Assembly (NCBI GenBank): GCA_910587785.1
Contig: CAJUOA010000025.1
Location: 1-33,005 of the forward strand
Reading direction: 5' to 3'
Source: an uncultured Oscillospiraceae bacterium
GTDB lineage: Bacteria > Bacillota > Clostridia > Oscillospirales > Oscillospiraceae
Length of the DNA stretch: 33,005 bases
Made by a program: the position numbers and the translations under genes. Of the stretch, positions 14,950 to 23,591 are shown piece by piece (within the stretch, counting starts at the first letter, position 1; every line of letters begins with the position of its first letter). The notes beneath the pieces are model-generated. The model was given only the letters and a program-made list of their open reading frames with translations, was not told where the DNA came from and ran no database searches.

Positions 14950-15339
14950 ATGCCCAGCAACCGGATCGGCCGGATCAACGAGGAGATCCAGCGGGAGCTG
15001 TCCTCCCTTCTCCGCACGGTGAAGGACCCACGGCTCCAGAGCGGCCTCTTCACCATCACCAACGTGGACACCACCGGCGACCTGCGCTATACGAAGGTCT
15101 ATATCTCTGCCCTGGACAAGTCCCAGGAGAAGGAGATGATGCGGGGCCTGCGCTCCGCCGCCGGGTACCTCCGGCGGGAGCTGGGGGCCGCTCTGCGCCT
15201 GCGCTACACGCCGGAGCTCCAGTTCGTCGCCGACGACTCCATCGCCCAGGGGGCCCATATCCTGGAGATGCTCCGGGACGAGACCGTGGTCAAGCCCCCC
15301 AATCCTGCCAACGAACACATCATTCTCGACGAGGAGTAA
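14950..15339 (+). CDS. rbfA: Ribosome-binding factor A
   Basis: A 129-aa KH-like protein for late 30S maturation and cold adaptation. RIGRINEEIQRELSSLL, then LFTITNVDTTGDLRYTKVYI and the C-terminal LRLRYTPELQFVADDSI are the family pattern. RBS AAAGGAGG overlaps the XRE stop region, so rbfA is now downstream of the XRE gene rather than directly after infB. nrnA follows 4 bp later. Confidence 0.94.
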   Translation: MPSNRIGRINEEIQRELSSLLRTVKDPRLQSGLFTITNVDTTGDLRYTKVYISALDKSQEKEMMRGLRSAAGYLRRELGAALRLRYTPELQFVADDSIAQGAHILEMLRDETVVKPPNPANEHIILDEE

Positions 15340-15343
15340 TTGT

Positions 15344-16294
15344 ATGAAAACGACAGAAGCCGCCGCACTTCTCAGGGAGCAGGACAACATCCTCATCCTC
15401 ACCCACCGCCGCCCGGACGGGGATACCATCGGCTGTGCCGCCGGGCTGTGCGCCGCCCTGCGGCAGCTGGGGAAGAGCGCGTATCTGCTCTACAACCCGG
15501 AGATCACCGAGACCAACGCCCCCTACGCCCAGCCCTTCTGGGCCCCGGAGGGGTTCGAGCCGGATTTCGTGGTCTCCACCGACATCGCCGCCCGCAGCCT
15601 CTTCTTCCCCGCCGCAGAGCCCTACCGGGAGCGAGTGGACTTGGCCATCGACCACCATCCGTCTCATGAGGGCTTCGCCAAAGCGTCCTGTGTGGACGCC
15701 TCCCGGGCCGCCTGCGGGGAGATTATCTACGACATCTGCCTGGCGCTGGGGGAGATCACGCCCCAGGTGGCCCTGCCCCTCTACGTGGCCGTCTCCACCG
15801 ACACCGGCGGGTTCGTCTACGCCAACACCACGTCCAACACCCACCGCGTCGCCGCCGCCCTGATGGAGACCGGCATCGACGCCGCCGCCCTCAACAAGCG
15901 CCACTTCCGCACCAAGAGCGCCAAGCGCCTTGCCCTGGAGGCGGACCTGCTGAGCAACATGGAGTTCTTCCACGACGGGCAGGGCGTCTTCCTGACCGTG
16001 CCCATCTCCCTCATGGAGCACGTCCAGGCCACGGAGGATGACGCCGAGGATCTCTCCGCCCTGGCGGGCATCATCCAGGGGGTGGACTGCGGTGCGGTCC
16101 TCCGGCAGCTGGCCCCCAACACCTGGAAGCTCAGCCTCCGCACCGGCGAGAACCAGCGGGTCAACGCCACCTGCGCCTGCCAGCTCCTGGGCGGAGGCGG
16201 TCACGCCATGGCCGCCGGCGCTACCATCGACGGCCCCCTTCCTGAGGTCAAGGCCCGCGTGCTGGAAGCCATCAATCAGGTAAAAAAATTCTGA
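15344..16294 (+). CDS. nrnA: DHH-family phosphoesterase, NrnA-like nanoRNase/pAp phosphatase
   Basis: A 316-aa enzyme expected to degrade 2-5-mer RNAs and hydrolyse pAp. Motifs: THRRPDGD (D25, D27), VVSTD (D80), IDHHPS (D103-H104-H105), VSTDTGGF, and the DHHA1 motif GGGGHAMAAG near the C-terminus. It normally sits beside rbfA in Firmicutes, often followed by truB; truB is absent here. It starts 4 bp after rbfA. Confidence 0.92.
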   Translation: MKTTEAAALLREQDNILILTHRRPDGDTIGCAAGLCAALRQLGKSAYLLYNPEITETNAPYAQPFWAPEGFEPDFVVSTDIAARSLFFPAAEPYRERVDLAIDHHPSHEGFAKASCVDASRAACGEIIYDICLALGEITPQVALPLYVAVSTDTGGFVYANTTSNTHRVAAALMETGIDAAALNKRHFRTKSAKRLALEADLLSNMEFFHDGQGVFLTVPISLMEHVQATEDDAEDLSALAGIIQGVDCGAVLRQLAPNTWKLSLRTGENQRVNATCACQLLGGGGHAMAAGATIDGPLPEVKARVLEAINQVKKF

Positions 16295-16300
16295 TTCTTC

Positions 16301-16337
16301 CTTTTTTCTTTATTTACAAAGAAAAAAGAAAACTTTT
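16301..16337 (+). repeat. Pyrimidine/purine hairpin, second copy
   Basis: CTTTTTTCTTT (16301-16311) pairs with 16318-16328 and is followed by AAACTTTTTG, the same order as at 2251. It follows the nrnA stop and could act as its terminator. Confidence 0.55.
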
Positions 16338-16365
16338 TGTTTCCAGGCTTGGCCTTGCTCATGAG

Positions 16366-16414
16366 TTATGAAAAACGGAAGCGCCAGTGGAGTTCCACAC
16401 CGGTGCTTCCGTTT
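16366..16414 (-). terminator. Terminator of the DUF2161 gene
   Basis: AAACGGAAGC (16373-16382) pairs with GCTTCCGTTT (16405-16414), with an inner GTGGA-GT-TCCAC stem. Read on the minus strand it is followed by TTTTTCAT, giving an intrinsic terminator 4 bp after the stop codon. Confidence 0.7.
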
Positions 16415-16417
16415 CTT

Positions 16418-17113
16418 CTACAACAGACCCTCATACTGCTCCAGCGCCTCCAGCCCCTGCCGGTTGACGTGGTAGGTATAGCGCGTCTCGCCGCCCTCCC
16501 TCGTCCGGGTGAACCAGTGGAGAGGGTTGCGGCCCAGGATCGCCGCCGTATTGGGCGGGCCTCCCAGCTTCTTGACGGTCTGGGCCAGGAGCGGACCGTT
16601 GTCCCGCAGGATCTTTGCCACCAGGAGGGCCTGCTCCTTATAGACGGTAAGGATCTTCGTGCGGGTGACGCCGCCGGTATTGGCGCTCCCGGTGCGGCCC
16701 CCGTGCTCCCGGAGGACCGCCAGGCGGCGCTTCCTGTTGGTCCGGGGCCTGCCGGCCTCCTTGGGGTTGAGGTACACGTCCAGCTGGGGCGCGCCCTTGG
16801 AGGTGAAGCCGACGAAGATCAGCCCCAGCTCCAGGCGGCGGCAGAGGGACTGCATGTCCTTGATCTGGGGGGCCATGTACCCCCGTTTGGGCAGGGGGAC
16901 GGCCACGTACACGCCGTCGGCGATGCGCTGGCGGTCCAGGGCCTGGTAGATGAGCTCCAGGGTGAAGCCGGTCTTGAGCTCCACCACGATGAACTCCCCG
17001 TCCCGGACGGCGGCGATGTCGCAGCCGCGCACCTCCCCCCGCACCTCGTAGCCCAGGCCCTCCAGGTAGTCCCGGACCGGGGCGTAGAGGTCGCTCTCCC
17101 GGAGCTTGTCCAT
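16418..17113 (-). CDS. DUF2161-type PD-(D/E)XK nuclease-like protein
   Basis: A 231-aa protein. The N-terminal half has a restriction-endonuclease-like core: GYEVRGEVRGCDIAAV, D32, then EFIVVELKTG with E45 and K47, a D...ExK metal site. LIYQALDRQRIADGVYVAVP follows. The C-terminal half is basic with a possible winged-helix region (YKEQALLVAKILRDNGPL). DUF2161 proteins are annotated as putative phosphodiesterases; no function is proven. The ATG starts 1 bp after the dehydrogenase stop, so the pair is translationally coupled, though no link in function is evident. Confidence 0.82.
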   Translation of the reverse strand: MDKLRESDLYAPVRDYLEGLGYEVRGEVRGCDIAAVRDGEFIVVELKTGFTLELIYQALDRQRIADGVYVAVPLPKRGYMAPQIKDMQSLCRRLELGLIFVGFTSKGAPQLDVYLNPKEAGRPRTNRKRRLAVLREHGGRTGSANTGGVTRTKILTVYKEQALLVAKILRDNGPLLAQTVKKLGGPPNTAAILGRNPLHWFTRTREGGETRYTYHVNRQGLEALEQYEGLL

Positions 17114-17114
17114 C

Positions 17115-18086
17115 TCAGTAGCCCAGGGAGCGGTCCACCAGGTTCAGGAGCGGCTCCCCGGCGGCGTAGCGCTCCAGGTCCCGGCAGAACATGTCCACAT
17201 CCAGGTCGCAGGTGAGGCCCAGGGACATGTTGCCGGAGATGTGGGGGGTGAGGATGGTGTTGGGGCAGGTCCAGAGGGGGTGGTCCGCGGGCAGGGGCTC
17301 GGGGACCGTCACGTCCAGGGAGGCCCCGGCGAGGCGGCGGCTTTGGAGGGCCCCGGCAAGGGCGTCCTGGTCCACGGCGGACCCCCGGCCCACGTTGACC
17401 ACGTAGGCTGTGGGCGGCAGGAGGGCGATGCGCTCCCGGGAGAGGATGCCCGCCGTCTCCCGGGTGGCGGGGAGGGCCATGATGAGGGCGTCCGCCCGGG
17501 GGAGGACGCTGTCCAGCTCCCTGATGGGCAGGACGGCGTCGAAGGCGGGCTCCGCCGACTTCCCGCTCCGGCAGACGCCGGTGACGGAGGCCCCCAGGGC
17601 CTTGAGGCGGCGGGCGGTGTGGGAGCCGATGTCCCCGGTGCCCAGCATGACGATGTGACTGCCGGTGATGGAGCGGATTGGGGTGTAGAAGGTCCAGCGG
17701 CGGTCCCGGAGGTCCGTCTCGTACTCCGGCATCCGGCGCAGGAGCATGAGGAGCACCATGAGGATGTGCTCAGAGATGGTGGGGCCGTAGGCGCCGGAGC
17801 TGTTGGAGAGCAGGCAGTCGGGGCGGGGCCACAGGGCGCCGTCCAGGAGGTGGTCCACCCCGGCGGAGGCGGCGCAGAGCCACCGGAGGGACTTCGCCTT
17901 CGGGAGCAGGGACGTAGGGACGTAGCCGAAGAGGACCTCGTACTCGCCAATCTCCGCCGCGAAACGGTCCTGGTCCTTGCCGCTGTCGTAGTAGGCGGCG
18001 GAGAAGCCCGCCTGAGCGGCCACGGCGTTGATTGTTTCCTGGTAATGCGCATCCACAAAATTCGTGTATACCCCAATCTTTCTCAT
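17115..18086 (-). CDS. D-isomer-specific 2-hydroxyacid dehydrogenase family protein
   Basis: A 323-aa NAD(P)-dependent oxidoreductase. Nucleotide binding GTGDIG (149-154) and catalytic residues R234 (NVGRGS), E263 (TVPEPLP) and H282 (TPHISGN) are all present. Length fits the family. The substrate is not readable; divergence from SerA, PdxB and LdhA patterns suggests a glyoxylate/hydroxypyruvate-type enzyme at most. Start ATG 18086 follows AAAGGG; an in-frame ATG at 18104 is possible. It is followed 1 bp later by the DUF2161 gene. Confidence 0.88.
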   Translation of the reverse strand: MRKIGVYTNFVDAHYQETINAVAAQAGFSAAYYDSGKDQDRFAAEIGEYEVLFGYVPTSLLPKAKSLRWLCAASAGVDHLLDGALWPRPDCLLSNSSGAYGPTISEHILMVLLMLLRRMPEYETDLRDRRWTFYTPIRSITGSHIVMLGTGDIGSHTARRLKALGASVTGVCRSGKSAEPAFDAVLPIRELDSVLPRADALIMALPATRETAGILSRERIALLPPTAYVVNVGRGSAVDQDALAGALQSRRLAGASLDVTVPEPLPADHPLWTCPNTILTPHISGNMSLGLTCDLDVDMFCRDLERYAAGEPLLNLVDRSLGY

Positions 18087-18135
18087 AAACGTGTTCCCTT
18101 TCATCAAATCCAGGAGCAAAGCGAAGCTTTGCGGG

Positions 18136-18185
18136 CAAAAGTTTTTCTTTTCGCTTCCTTTTCTTTTTTCAAAAAGAAAAGGAAG
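18136..18185 (-). repeat. Pyrimidine/purine hairpin, third copy (inverted)
   Basis: CTTCCTTTTCTTTTT (18154-18168) faces its complement (18171-18185); read on the minus strand it continues to GAAAAACTTTTGCCC as in the copy at 2251. It lies between the anchored-protein stop and the dehydrogenase start, so it may end the upstream trpS-wecB transcript. Confidence 0.55.
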
Positions 18186-18186
18186 G

Positions 18187-18924
18187 TCACTCCAGCACGC
18201 TCCCGTCCGGCAGGAGGAACAGCGCCTCCGCCGGGGGCTCGGTATCCAGAGGTGCGGCGGTGAAGCGGTAGACGAGGGTGTCGTCGCAGGTGCGCTCAGC
18301 GGCGTAGAGGAGGCCCGTGTCCACGGCCACCCAGTAGCGGCCCACATAGCCCGCCTCGTCCGGGTAGGTCTCCACGTAGATGCAGGAGGTGCCGTCCCGG
18401 TCCAGGTACCCGGCGGCGGCGATGGTGTCCACCTCCAGGTCCCGCACCAGCTCATAGGTGGGCATCCGCTGGAGGCGGTCTGCGGTCAGCTCACTGCTGC
18501 GGAGAACGGTCCAGGCGGTGTCGTCGTCGTACCACACAGCGGCGCTGCCCCCGGAACAGAGGGTGTGGCGGACGCTTCCGCCGGGGAGCTGGGTGTCGAT
18601 GCGGGTCCGTCCGCCGCTAACGTAGACCTGGTACACGGTCTGTCCGCTGCCGCCGGACCAGAAGGTCTCCACCGTCTGGGCGCGGCTGTAGAGCAGGGAC
18701 CGGGCCAAGGTGTTGATGGCGGGCCTGACCGTATCCGGCGAGATGGCCACCACGTTGAGGCGGGTCTCCGTGCCCTCCTCCCCCACTGCGGCGGTGTCCG
18801 CCTGGGGCTCCGGCAGGACGATGCCCCCGGATTCCAGGCGGCTCCCCCGCACCAGCAGGACCATGACAACGATCAGCAGGACGCTAAATCCCACCAAAAA
18901 ATACATCTTCTGCTTCTTATCCAG
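18187..18924 (-). CDS. Signal-anchored extracytoplasmic protein of unknown function
   Basis: About 245 aa. A short basic N-terminus (DKKQK) precedes one membrane segment (MYFLVGFSVLLIVVMVLLV), then an extracytoplasmic region rich in Thr, Val and Tyr with repeated W/Y-containing strands (GQTVYQVYVSGG, YWVAVDTGLLYAAE). It resembles MucB/LolA-like outer-surface sensors in general look, but I do not assign a family. The only good ribosome binding site (GGAGG, 18937-18933) suits a CTG codon at 18924; the first ATG (18906) is too far and would drop the positive charges ahead of the anchor. It is last in the trpS-tagO-wecB block. Confidence 0.7.
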   Translation of the reverse strand: MDKKQKMYFLVGFSVLLIVVMVLLVRGSRLESGGIVLPEPQADTAAVGEEGTETRLNVVAISPDTVRPAINTLARSLLYSRAQTVETFWSGGSGQTVYQVYVSGGRTRIDTQLPGGSVRHTLCSGGSAAVWYDDDTAWTVLRSSELTADRLQRMPTYELVRDLEVDTIAAAGYLDRDGTSCIYVETYPDEAGYVGRYWVAVDTGLLYAAERTCDDTLVYRFTAAPLDTEPPAEALFLLPDGSVLE

Positions 18925-18961
18925 ACACAGCCCCTCCTTCCCAACGGGTCCGCGGGTCCCC

Positions 18962-20107
18962 TTATGAGCGAAAATCCTCCGGCCTCGGGCCCCGGCCGAA
19001 GTGCCACAGGATGGCGTCGGCGATGCGGCGGCAGGCTTGGCCGTCCCCGTAGGGGTTGACAGCGCGGGCCATGGCAGCGTAGGCGGCGGGGTCGGTGAGG
19101 AGCTGGTCCGCCATGGAGACAATGTCGTCATAGGCCACACCCGCAAGCTTCGCGGTACCGGCCTCCACGGCCTCTGGCCGCTCGGTCTCCCGCCGGAGGA
19201 CCAGCACCGGCTTGCCCAGAGCCGGCGCCTCCTCCTGAAGCCCGCCGGAGTCGGTGAGGACCAGGCAGCACCGGGCCATGAGGTTGTGCATCTCGCCGGC
19301 GGAGAGGGGCGCGGTCAGGCGGACGTTCTCGATACCCTCCAGATGCCGCTTTGCGCACTCCTGGACCACCGGGCTTAAGTGAACCGGGTAGACCAGGATG
19401 GTGTCCGGGTGAGTGCGGGCGATGTGGGCCAGGGCGGACATGATGTCCTCCATGGGCTGTCCGTAATTCTCCCGGCGGTGGCAGGTGACGAGGACAATCT
19501 TCTTGCTGTCATAGGGCAGGTCATTGAGAATTTCTGTTGTGAAGTGATAGTCCTTTACGACCGTTGTTTTCAAGGCGTCAATGACGGTATTCCCTGTCAC
19601 AAAGATGTTCTCCGTGATCCCTTCCCGCTCCAGATTCCTGCGGTTGGATTCGGTAGGGCAGAAGTACAGGTCCGCGATGGCGGTGACCAGCTTCCGGTTC
19701 ATCTCCTCCGGGTAGGGGGAGTACTTGTCGTAGGTGCGCAATCCCGCCTCCACATGGCCCACCGGAACTTTATGGTAAAATGCAGAGAGAGCCCCGGCAA
19801 ACGTCGTGGAGGTGTCGCCGTGGACCAGGATCAGGTCCGGCTTCAGCGCGTCGATAGCCTCGTCCATGCCGGTCAGGCACTTGCTGGTGATGGTGCTGAG
19901 GGTCTGCCGGGGGGTCATGATGTCTAGGTCCCAGTCCGGCGTCAGGCCGAAGACCTCCAGAACGCTGTCGAGCATCTCCCTGTGCTGGGCGGTGACACAG
20001 CAGATGGATTCGATCTCCTCCCGCCCGGACAGTTCCTTGACCAGGGGGGCCATTTTGATGGCCTCCGGCCGGGTGCCAAAGACGCTCATGATACGCAGTT
20101 TTTCCAT
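18962..20107 (-). CDS. wecB: UDP-N-acetylglucosamine 2-epimerase (non-hydrolysing)
   Basis: A 381-aa enzyme that converts UDP-GlcNAc to UDP-ManNAc for wall polymers. VFGTRPEAIKMAPLV, VHGDTSTTFAGALSAF, VPVGHVEAGLRT, YPEEMNRKL and LTDSGGLQEEAPALGKPVLVLR (in two parts) are all typical. Start ATG 20107 directly follows the tagO stop (TAAATG), with GAAGGAG upstream. Together with the preceding transferase it gives the first steps of teichoic-acid-like or secondary polymer synthesis. Confidence 0.95.
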   Translation of the reverse strand: MEKLRIMSVFGTRPEAIKMAPLVKELSGREEIESICCVTAQHREMLDSVLEVFGLTPDWDLDIMTPRQTLSTITSKCLTGMDEAIDALKPDLILVHGDTSTTFAGALSAFYHKVPVGHVEAGLRTYDKYSPYPEEMNRKLVTAIADLYFCPTESNRRNLEREGITENIFVTGNTVIDALKTTVVKDYHFTTEILNDLPYDSKKIVLVTCHRRENYGQPMEDIMSALAHIARTHPDTILVYPVHLSPVVQECAKRHLEGIENVRLTAPLSAGEMHNLMARCCLVLTDSGGLQEEAPALGKPVLVLRRETERPEAVEAGTAKLAGVAYDDIVSMADQLLTDPAAYAAMARAVNPYGDGQACRRIADAILWHFGRGPRPEDFRS

Positions 20108-21232
20108 TTAAGACTCCTTCTCCCCCGTCCCGCTCCCCTGCTCCGGCTCCTGGGAGGCGGGGGCGTCCTTGTGGGGGTGGTCGTGGGGGAAGCGGGCGAT
20201 GCGGGCAACGGTGAAAGCCGTGCCGATGAGGGCCGCGACGGAGAGGATCACCTTGGCGTAGCCCCGGGTGACCAGCATCACCGCGCACAGGCCCAGCATG
20301 GAGGCCACCATGTACAGCGTGGCCACCGCCTGCTTCTGGTTCATGCCCATGTCGATGAGCTTGTGGTGGGTGTGGCTGCGGTCCGCCTTCATGGGGTTCT
20401 GCCCCTTGAGGATGCGCCGGAGGAAAGCGGAGGTGGTGTCAAAGATGGGAAAGCCCAGGATGATGAAGGGCACGACAAAGGAGATGACGGCGTACAGCTT
20501 GAAGAGCCCGGTCACAGACACCGTGGCAAGCATGAAGCCCAGGAACGTGGCCCCGGTGTCGCCCATGAACATCTTGGCGGGGTTGAGGTTGTAGGGGATG
20601 AAACCCAGGCAGGCCCCTACCAGGGCCGCGCAGATGACCGCCATGCCCATGTCCTCCATCATGAGGGCGATGACCAGCATGGTGAGGGCCCCGATGGTGG
20701 AGATGCCGTCGGCGAGGCCATCCAGGCCGTCGATGAGGTTGACGGAGTTGGTCACCGCCACGATCCAGACCACCGTGATGGGCACCGAGAGGATGCCGAA
20801 ATTCCAGTAGGGGTCCCCGAAGGGAAAGGGGCTCGCGATGGCCTCGATAATCACCCCGTGCCAAATGGCGATGAGGGCCGCAACAATCTGCAAAATAAAC
20901 TTAATGCCCGCCCCCAGGGGGTGAGAGTCGTCCACCACGCCCACGGCCACGATGACGCAGGCCCCCAGGAGAATGCCCCGAAGCTGACGGTCCACGTTGG
21001 CAAAGAGGAGGATGCTCGCCACGAACCCGGCGAAGATGGCCAGCCCCCCCAGCAGGGGGATGGGGTGGTCGTGCATCCGGCGCTTGTCCTTGGGCACGTC
21101 CACCGCGCCGATCTTGATGGCGATCCACTTGGCCGCGGGTACCAGAGCGAAGCTCACCGCCATAGACACCCCGAGAGCCAGGATCACAGGGACCACGTTG
21201 GTCCGGTCGAAGACTGCACTGATTCTCATCAT
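20108..21232 (-). CDS. tagO: Undecaprenyl-phosphate GlcNAc-1-phosphate transferase (TagO/WecA, MraY superfamily)
   Basis: A 374-aa polytopic membrane protein, about 10-11 membrane segments. Conserved sites: KIGAVDVPKDKRRMHDHPIP (N-terminal loop), VGVVDDSHPLGAGIKF (D-D pair), TNSVNLIDGLDGLADG, FMGDTGATFLGF and the C-terminal DRSHTHHKLIDMG. It transfers GlcNAc-1-phosphate to undecaprenyl phosphate at the inner membrane face. The C-terminus is a basic/acidic cytoplasmic tail. It is packed between trpS (18-bp gap) and wecB (adjacent stop and start). Confidence 0.94.
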   Translation of the reverse strand: MMRISAVFDRTNVVPVILALGVSMAVSFALVPAAKWIAIKIGAVDVPKDKRRMHDHPIPLLGGLAIFAGFVASILLFANVDRQLRGILLGACVIVAVGVVDDSHPLGAGIKFILQIVAALIAIWHGVIIEAIASPFPFGDPYWNFGILSVPITVVWIVAVTNSVNLIDGLDGLADGISTIGALTMLVIALMMEDMGMAVICAALVGACLGFIPYNLNPAKMFMGDTGATFLGFMLATVSVTGLFKLYAVISFVVPFIILGFPIFDTTSAFLRRILKGQNPMKADRSHTHHKLIDMGMNQKQAVATLYMVASMLGLCAVMLVTRGYAKVILSVAALIGTAFTVARIARFPHDHPHKDAPASQEPEQGSGTGEKES

Positions 21233-21250
21233 GATCTGTTCCGCACCGCC

Positions 21251-22255
21251 TTATCTCGCCAAAAAACCGACTTTTTTGTAGACCTTGCGCAAGGTCTTCT
21301 CCGCCACACGGGACGCCTTCTCCGCTCCGGCGCGGTAGACGCCCTCCAGGTAGGCCTTGTCGGCCATGATGCGCCTGGCCTCCTCCTGGATGGGCCGCAG
21401 GAGCTCCACCACGGCCTCGCCCACTGCGGTTTTGAACGCGCCGTAGCCCTGGCCGTCGAACTCCCGCTCGATCTCGCCGTAGGTCTTGCCGGTGGCGGCG
21501 GCGTAGATCTGCATCAGGTTCGCCACGCCGGGCTTCTCATCCGGAGCGTAGCGGACGCAGCGCTCGGTATCGCTGTCGGTGATGGCCCGCTTGAACTGCT
21601 TCATGATGACGGTGGGGTCATCCATCAGGAGCACCCGGCCGGTGTTTGAATCGTCGCTCTTGCTCATCTTCGATGTCGGACTGACCAGGTTCATGACCCG
21701 GGCTCCAACCTTTGGCACGTAGGGCTCCGGCATTTTGAAGACGTCGCCATAGATGCCATTGAAGCGCTGGACGATGTTCCGCGCCAGCTCCACATGCTGT
21801 TTCTGGTCCTCCCCCACGGGGACAACGTCCGGCTGATAGAGCAGGATGTCCGCTGCCATGAGGCATGGGTAGGTGAAGAGCCCGCCGTTAATGTTCTCCG
21901 CGTTTTTTGCGGACTTGTCCTTGAACTGGGTCATGCGGGAAAGCTCGCCGAACATGGCGTAGCAGTTGAGCACCCACCCCAGCTCCGCGTGCTGGTGGAC
22001 ATGGGACTGCACGAAGAGGGTGTTCTTCTCCGGGTCCAGACCGCAGGCGATATACTGGGCCAGCTGCTCCAGGGTCCGGCGGCGCAGGGCGGCGGGGTCG
22101 TGGCGCACGGTGATGGTGTGGAGGTCCGCCATGAAGTAGTAGCAGTCGAACTTATCAGCCCGGGCCGCCCAATTGCGGATAGCCCCCAGGTAGGAGCCCA
22201 GGGTCAAATCGCCGCTGGGCTTGACGCCGGAGAGCATTACTTTTTTCTCGTTCAT
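21251..22255 (-). CDS. trpS: Tryptophan-tRNA ligase
   Basis: A 334-aa class I aminoacyl-tRNA synthetase. The HIGH-like site is TLGSYLGA in SGVKPSGDLTLGSYLG, followed by GEDQKQHVELARNI and KMSKSDD. The length is that of the bacterial short form. A consensus promoter and ~60-nt leader lie upstream, too short for a T-box. First gene of the minus-strand block with tagO and wecB. Confidence 0.96.
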   Translation of the reverse strand: MNEKKVMLSGVKPSGDLTLGSYLGAIRNWAARADKFDCYYFMADLHTITVRHDPAALRRRTLEQLAQYIACGLDPEKNTLFVQSHVHQHAELGWVLNCYAMFGELSRMTQFKDKSAKNAENINGGLFTYPCLMAADILLYQPDVVPVGEDQKQHVELARNIVQRFNGIYGDVFKMPEPYVPKVGARVMNLVSPTSKMSKSDDSNTGRVLLMDDPTVIMKQFKRAITDSDTERCVRYAPDEKPGVANLMQIYAAATGKTYGEIEREFDGQGYGAFKTAVGEAVVELLRPIQEEARRIMADKAYLEGVYRAGAEKASRVAEKTLRKVYKKVGFLAR

Positions 22256-22313
22256 TTTCTCTGTACTCCTTTATTTCATCGCTCCTACGCGAAAATTTCC
22301 AACGTTCTGCCTG

Positions 22314-22342
22314 ATTATAGCACGCCCCTCCCCAAATAACAA
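22314..22342 (-). promoter_or_regulatory. Promoter of trpS
   Basis: On the minus strand TTGTTA (22342-22337), a 17-bp spacer and TATAAT (22319-22314). The trpS start is 58 bp downstream. Confidence 0.7.
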
Positions 22343-22476
22343 CCGCTCCCCGGGGAATTCCAGGAAATGATACAAATCTTTTACAACTGGAGGACCGTTC
22401 CCTCTCTCAGACGCAGATCTGAAAGAATTGTTCCCCCAAAATCTGAAAATCACCGGCGGCAGAGACGGTTTCTCTG

Positions 22477-22505
22477 TTGCAGGATGGAAAAAAATATAGT
22501 ACAAT
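22477..22505 (+). promoter_or_regulatory. Promoter of the double GNAT gene
   Basis: TTGCAG (22477-22482), a 17-bp spacer and TACAAT (22500-22505), 43 bp before the start codon. The stretch 22343-22476 between the two divergent promoters holds no visible gene. Confidence 0.6.
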
Positions 22506-22548
22506 GGCCGGGTCAGAAAATTCTTTGCTTCACGGATTGGAGGTGCCT

Positions 22549-23544
22549 ATGAACATTTCACTGCGTACGCGCACGGAGGAGACCGCCGCAGTCTACTTTG
22601 AAAAGACCCGGGACCCGGACATCCAGCGGGTCCTGCCCCAGCGGGCCAAGACGGTGGAGGAGGCCCTGACCGACTTTCGGCGGACCCAGGAGCCTGGCGC
22701 TGCAAGCTACGGCCGCACCGTCTGGGCGGACGGGCGGTATGTGGGGGACGTGTGGTGCTACGGCCTCCACAGCGGCGAGGAGCCGGACGCCATGGTCAGC
22801 TACTGTATTTTCGAGAAGGACCTCTGGGGCCGGGGAACCGCCTCCCGGGCGCTGGGGATGTTTCTGGAGGAGATCACGGACAAGTTCGGCCTGAGGACCG
22901 CCGGGGCGTTCACCTTCGCCGCCAACGCCGGTTCTATCAAGGTCCTGGAGCGAAACGGCTTTCGCCGGGAGGAGACCTTCGTGGAGGACGGCGTGGAATC
23001 CGCCTACTTCCTCTGGCGGCGGGACTACGGACGGATCATCCTGGAGACGGAGCGCCTGCGCCTGCGGGAGCTGGAGGAGGCGGACCTGGAGGCCATGGGC
23101 CGCTTTCTGAAGGACCCGGAGGTCATGTACGCCTATGAGCACGGCTTTACCGATGAGGAGGTCCGGCAGTGGCTGGACCGGAACCTCCAGCGCTACGCGG
23201 AGGACGGCCATGGGCTGTGGGCAGTTATCGAGAAGGAGACGTCGGACCTCATCGGCCTCTGCGGCCTCACCTGGCAGGACTGGGAAGGGCGGCAGGTGCT
23301 GGAGATCGGCTATCAGCTCCGGAAGGACAAGTGGCGCCAGGGGTTCGCAGCAGAGGCCGCCGTCGCCTGCAAACACTACGCTTTTGAGACGCTGGGGGCC
23401 CGGGAGGTCTTCTCCATCATCCGGGACAACAATTTCCCCTCCCAGCATGTGGCCCTGCGAAACGGCATGTCCGTGCGGGGCTCGTTCGTCAAGCACTACT
23501 ACGGCGTGGACATGCCCCATCTGGTGTTCGGGGCGGGACGGTAA
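22549..23544 (+). CDS. Tandem two-domain GNAT acetyltransferase
   Basis: A 331-aa protein with two GNAT folds in one chain. Domain 1 (about 1-160): MVSYCIFEKDLWGRGTASRA carries the acetyl-CoA loop WGRGTA, then FAANAGSIKVLERNGFRREE. Domain 2 (about 161-331): IILETERLRLRELEEADLEA, then YQLRKDKWRQGFAAEAAVAC with loop WRQGFAAEA, and HVALRNGMSVRGSFVKHYYG. Both CoA loops look intact. ATG 22549 with GGAGG 5 nt before it fits better than the ATG at 22477, which overlaps the promoter. The RimJ/RimL-like second half suggests an amino-group acceptor. gltX follows 47 bp later. Confidence 0.85.
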   Translation: MNISLRTRTEETAAVYFEKTRDPDIQRVLPQRAKTVEEALTDFRRTQEPGAASYGRTVWADGRYVGDVWCYGLHSGEEPDAMVSYCIFEKDLWGRGTASRALGMFLEEITDKFGLRTAGAFTFAANAGSIKVLERNGFRREETFVEDGVESAYFLWRRDYGRIILETERLRLRELEEADLEAMGRFLKDPEVMYAYEHGFTDEEVRQWLDRNLQRYAEDGHGLWAVIEKETSDLIGLCGLTWQDWEGRQVLEIGYQLRKDKWRQGFAAEAAVACKHYAFETLGAREVFSIIRDNNFPSQHVALRNGMSVRGSFVKHYYGVDMPHLVFGAGR

Positions 23545-23591
23545 CCAGAAACGCTCATACCCATCATTTAGAATACGGAGGATATCCAATC

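Noticed and set aside
18205..18961. Upstream extension of the anchored protein to 19146
   Set aside because: The added N-terminus overlaps wecB in another frame and is Pro/Ser/Thr-rich shadow sequence.
22256..22313. T-box leader for trpS
   Set aside because: The leader is only about 60 nt and lacks a T-box sequence or a terminator/antiterminator pair.
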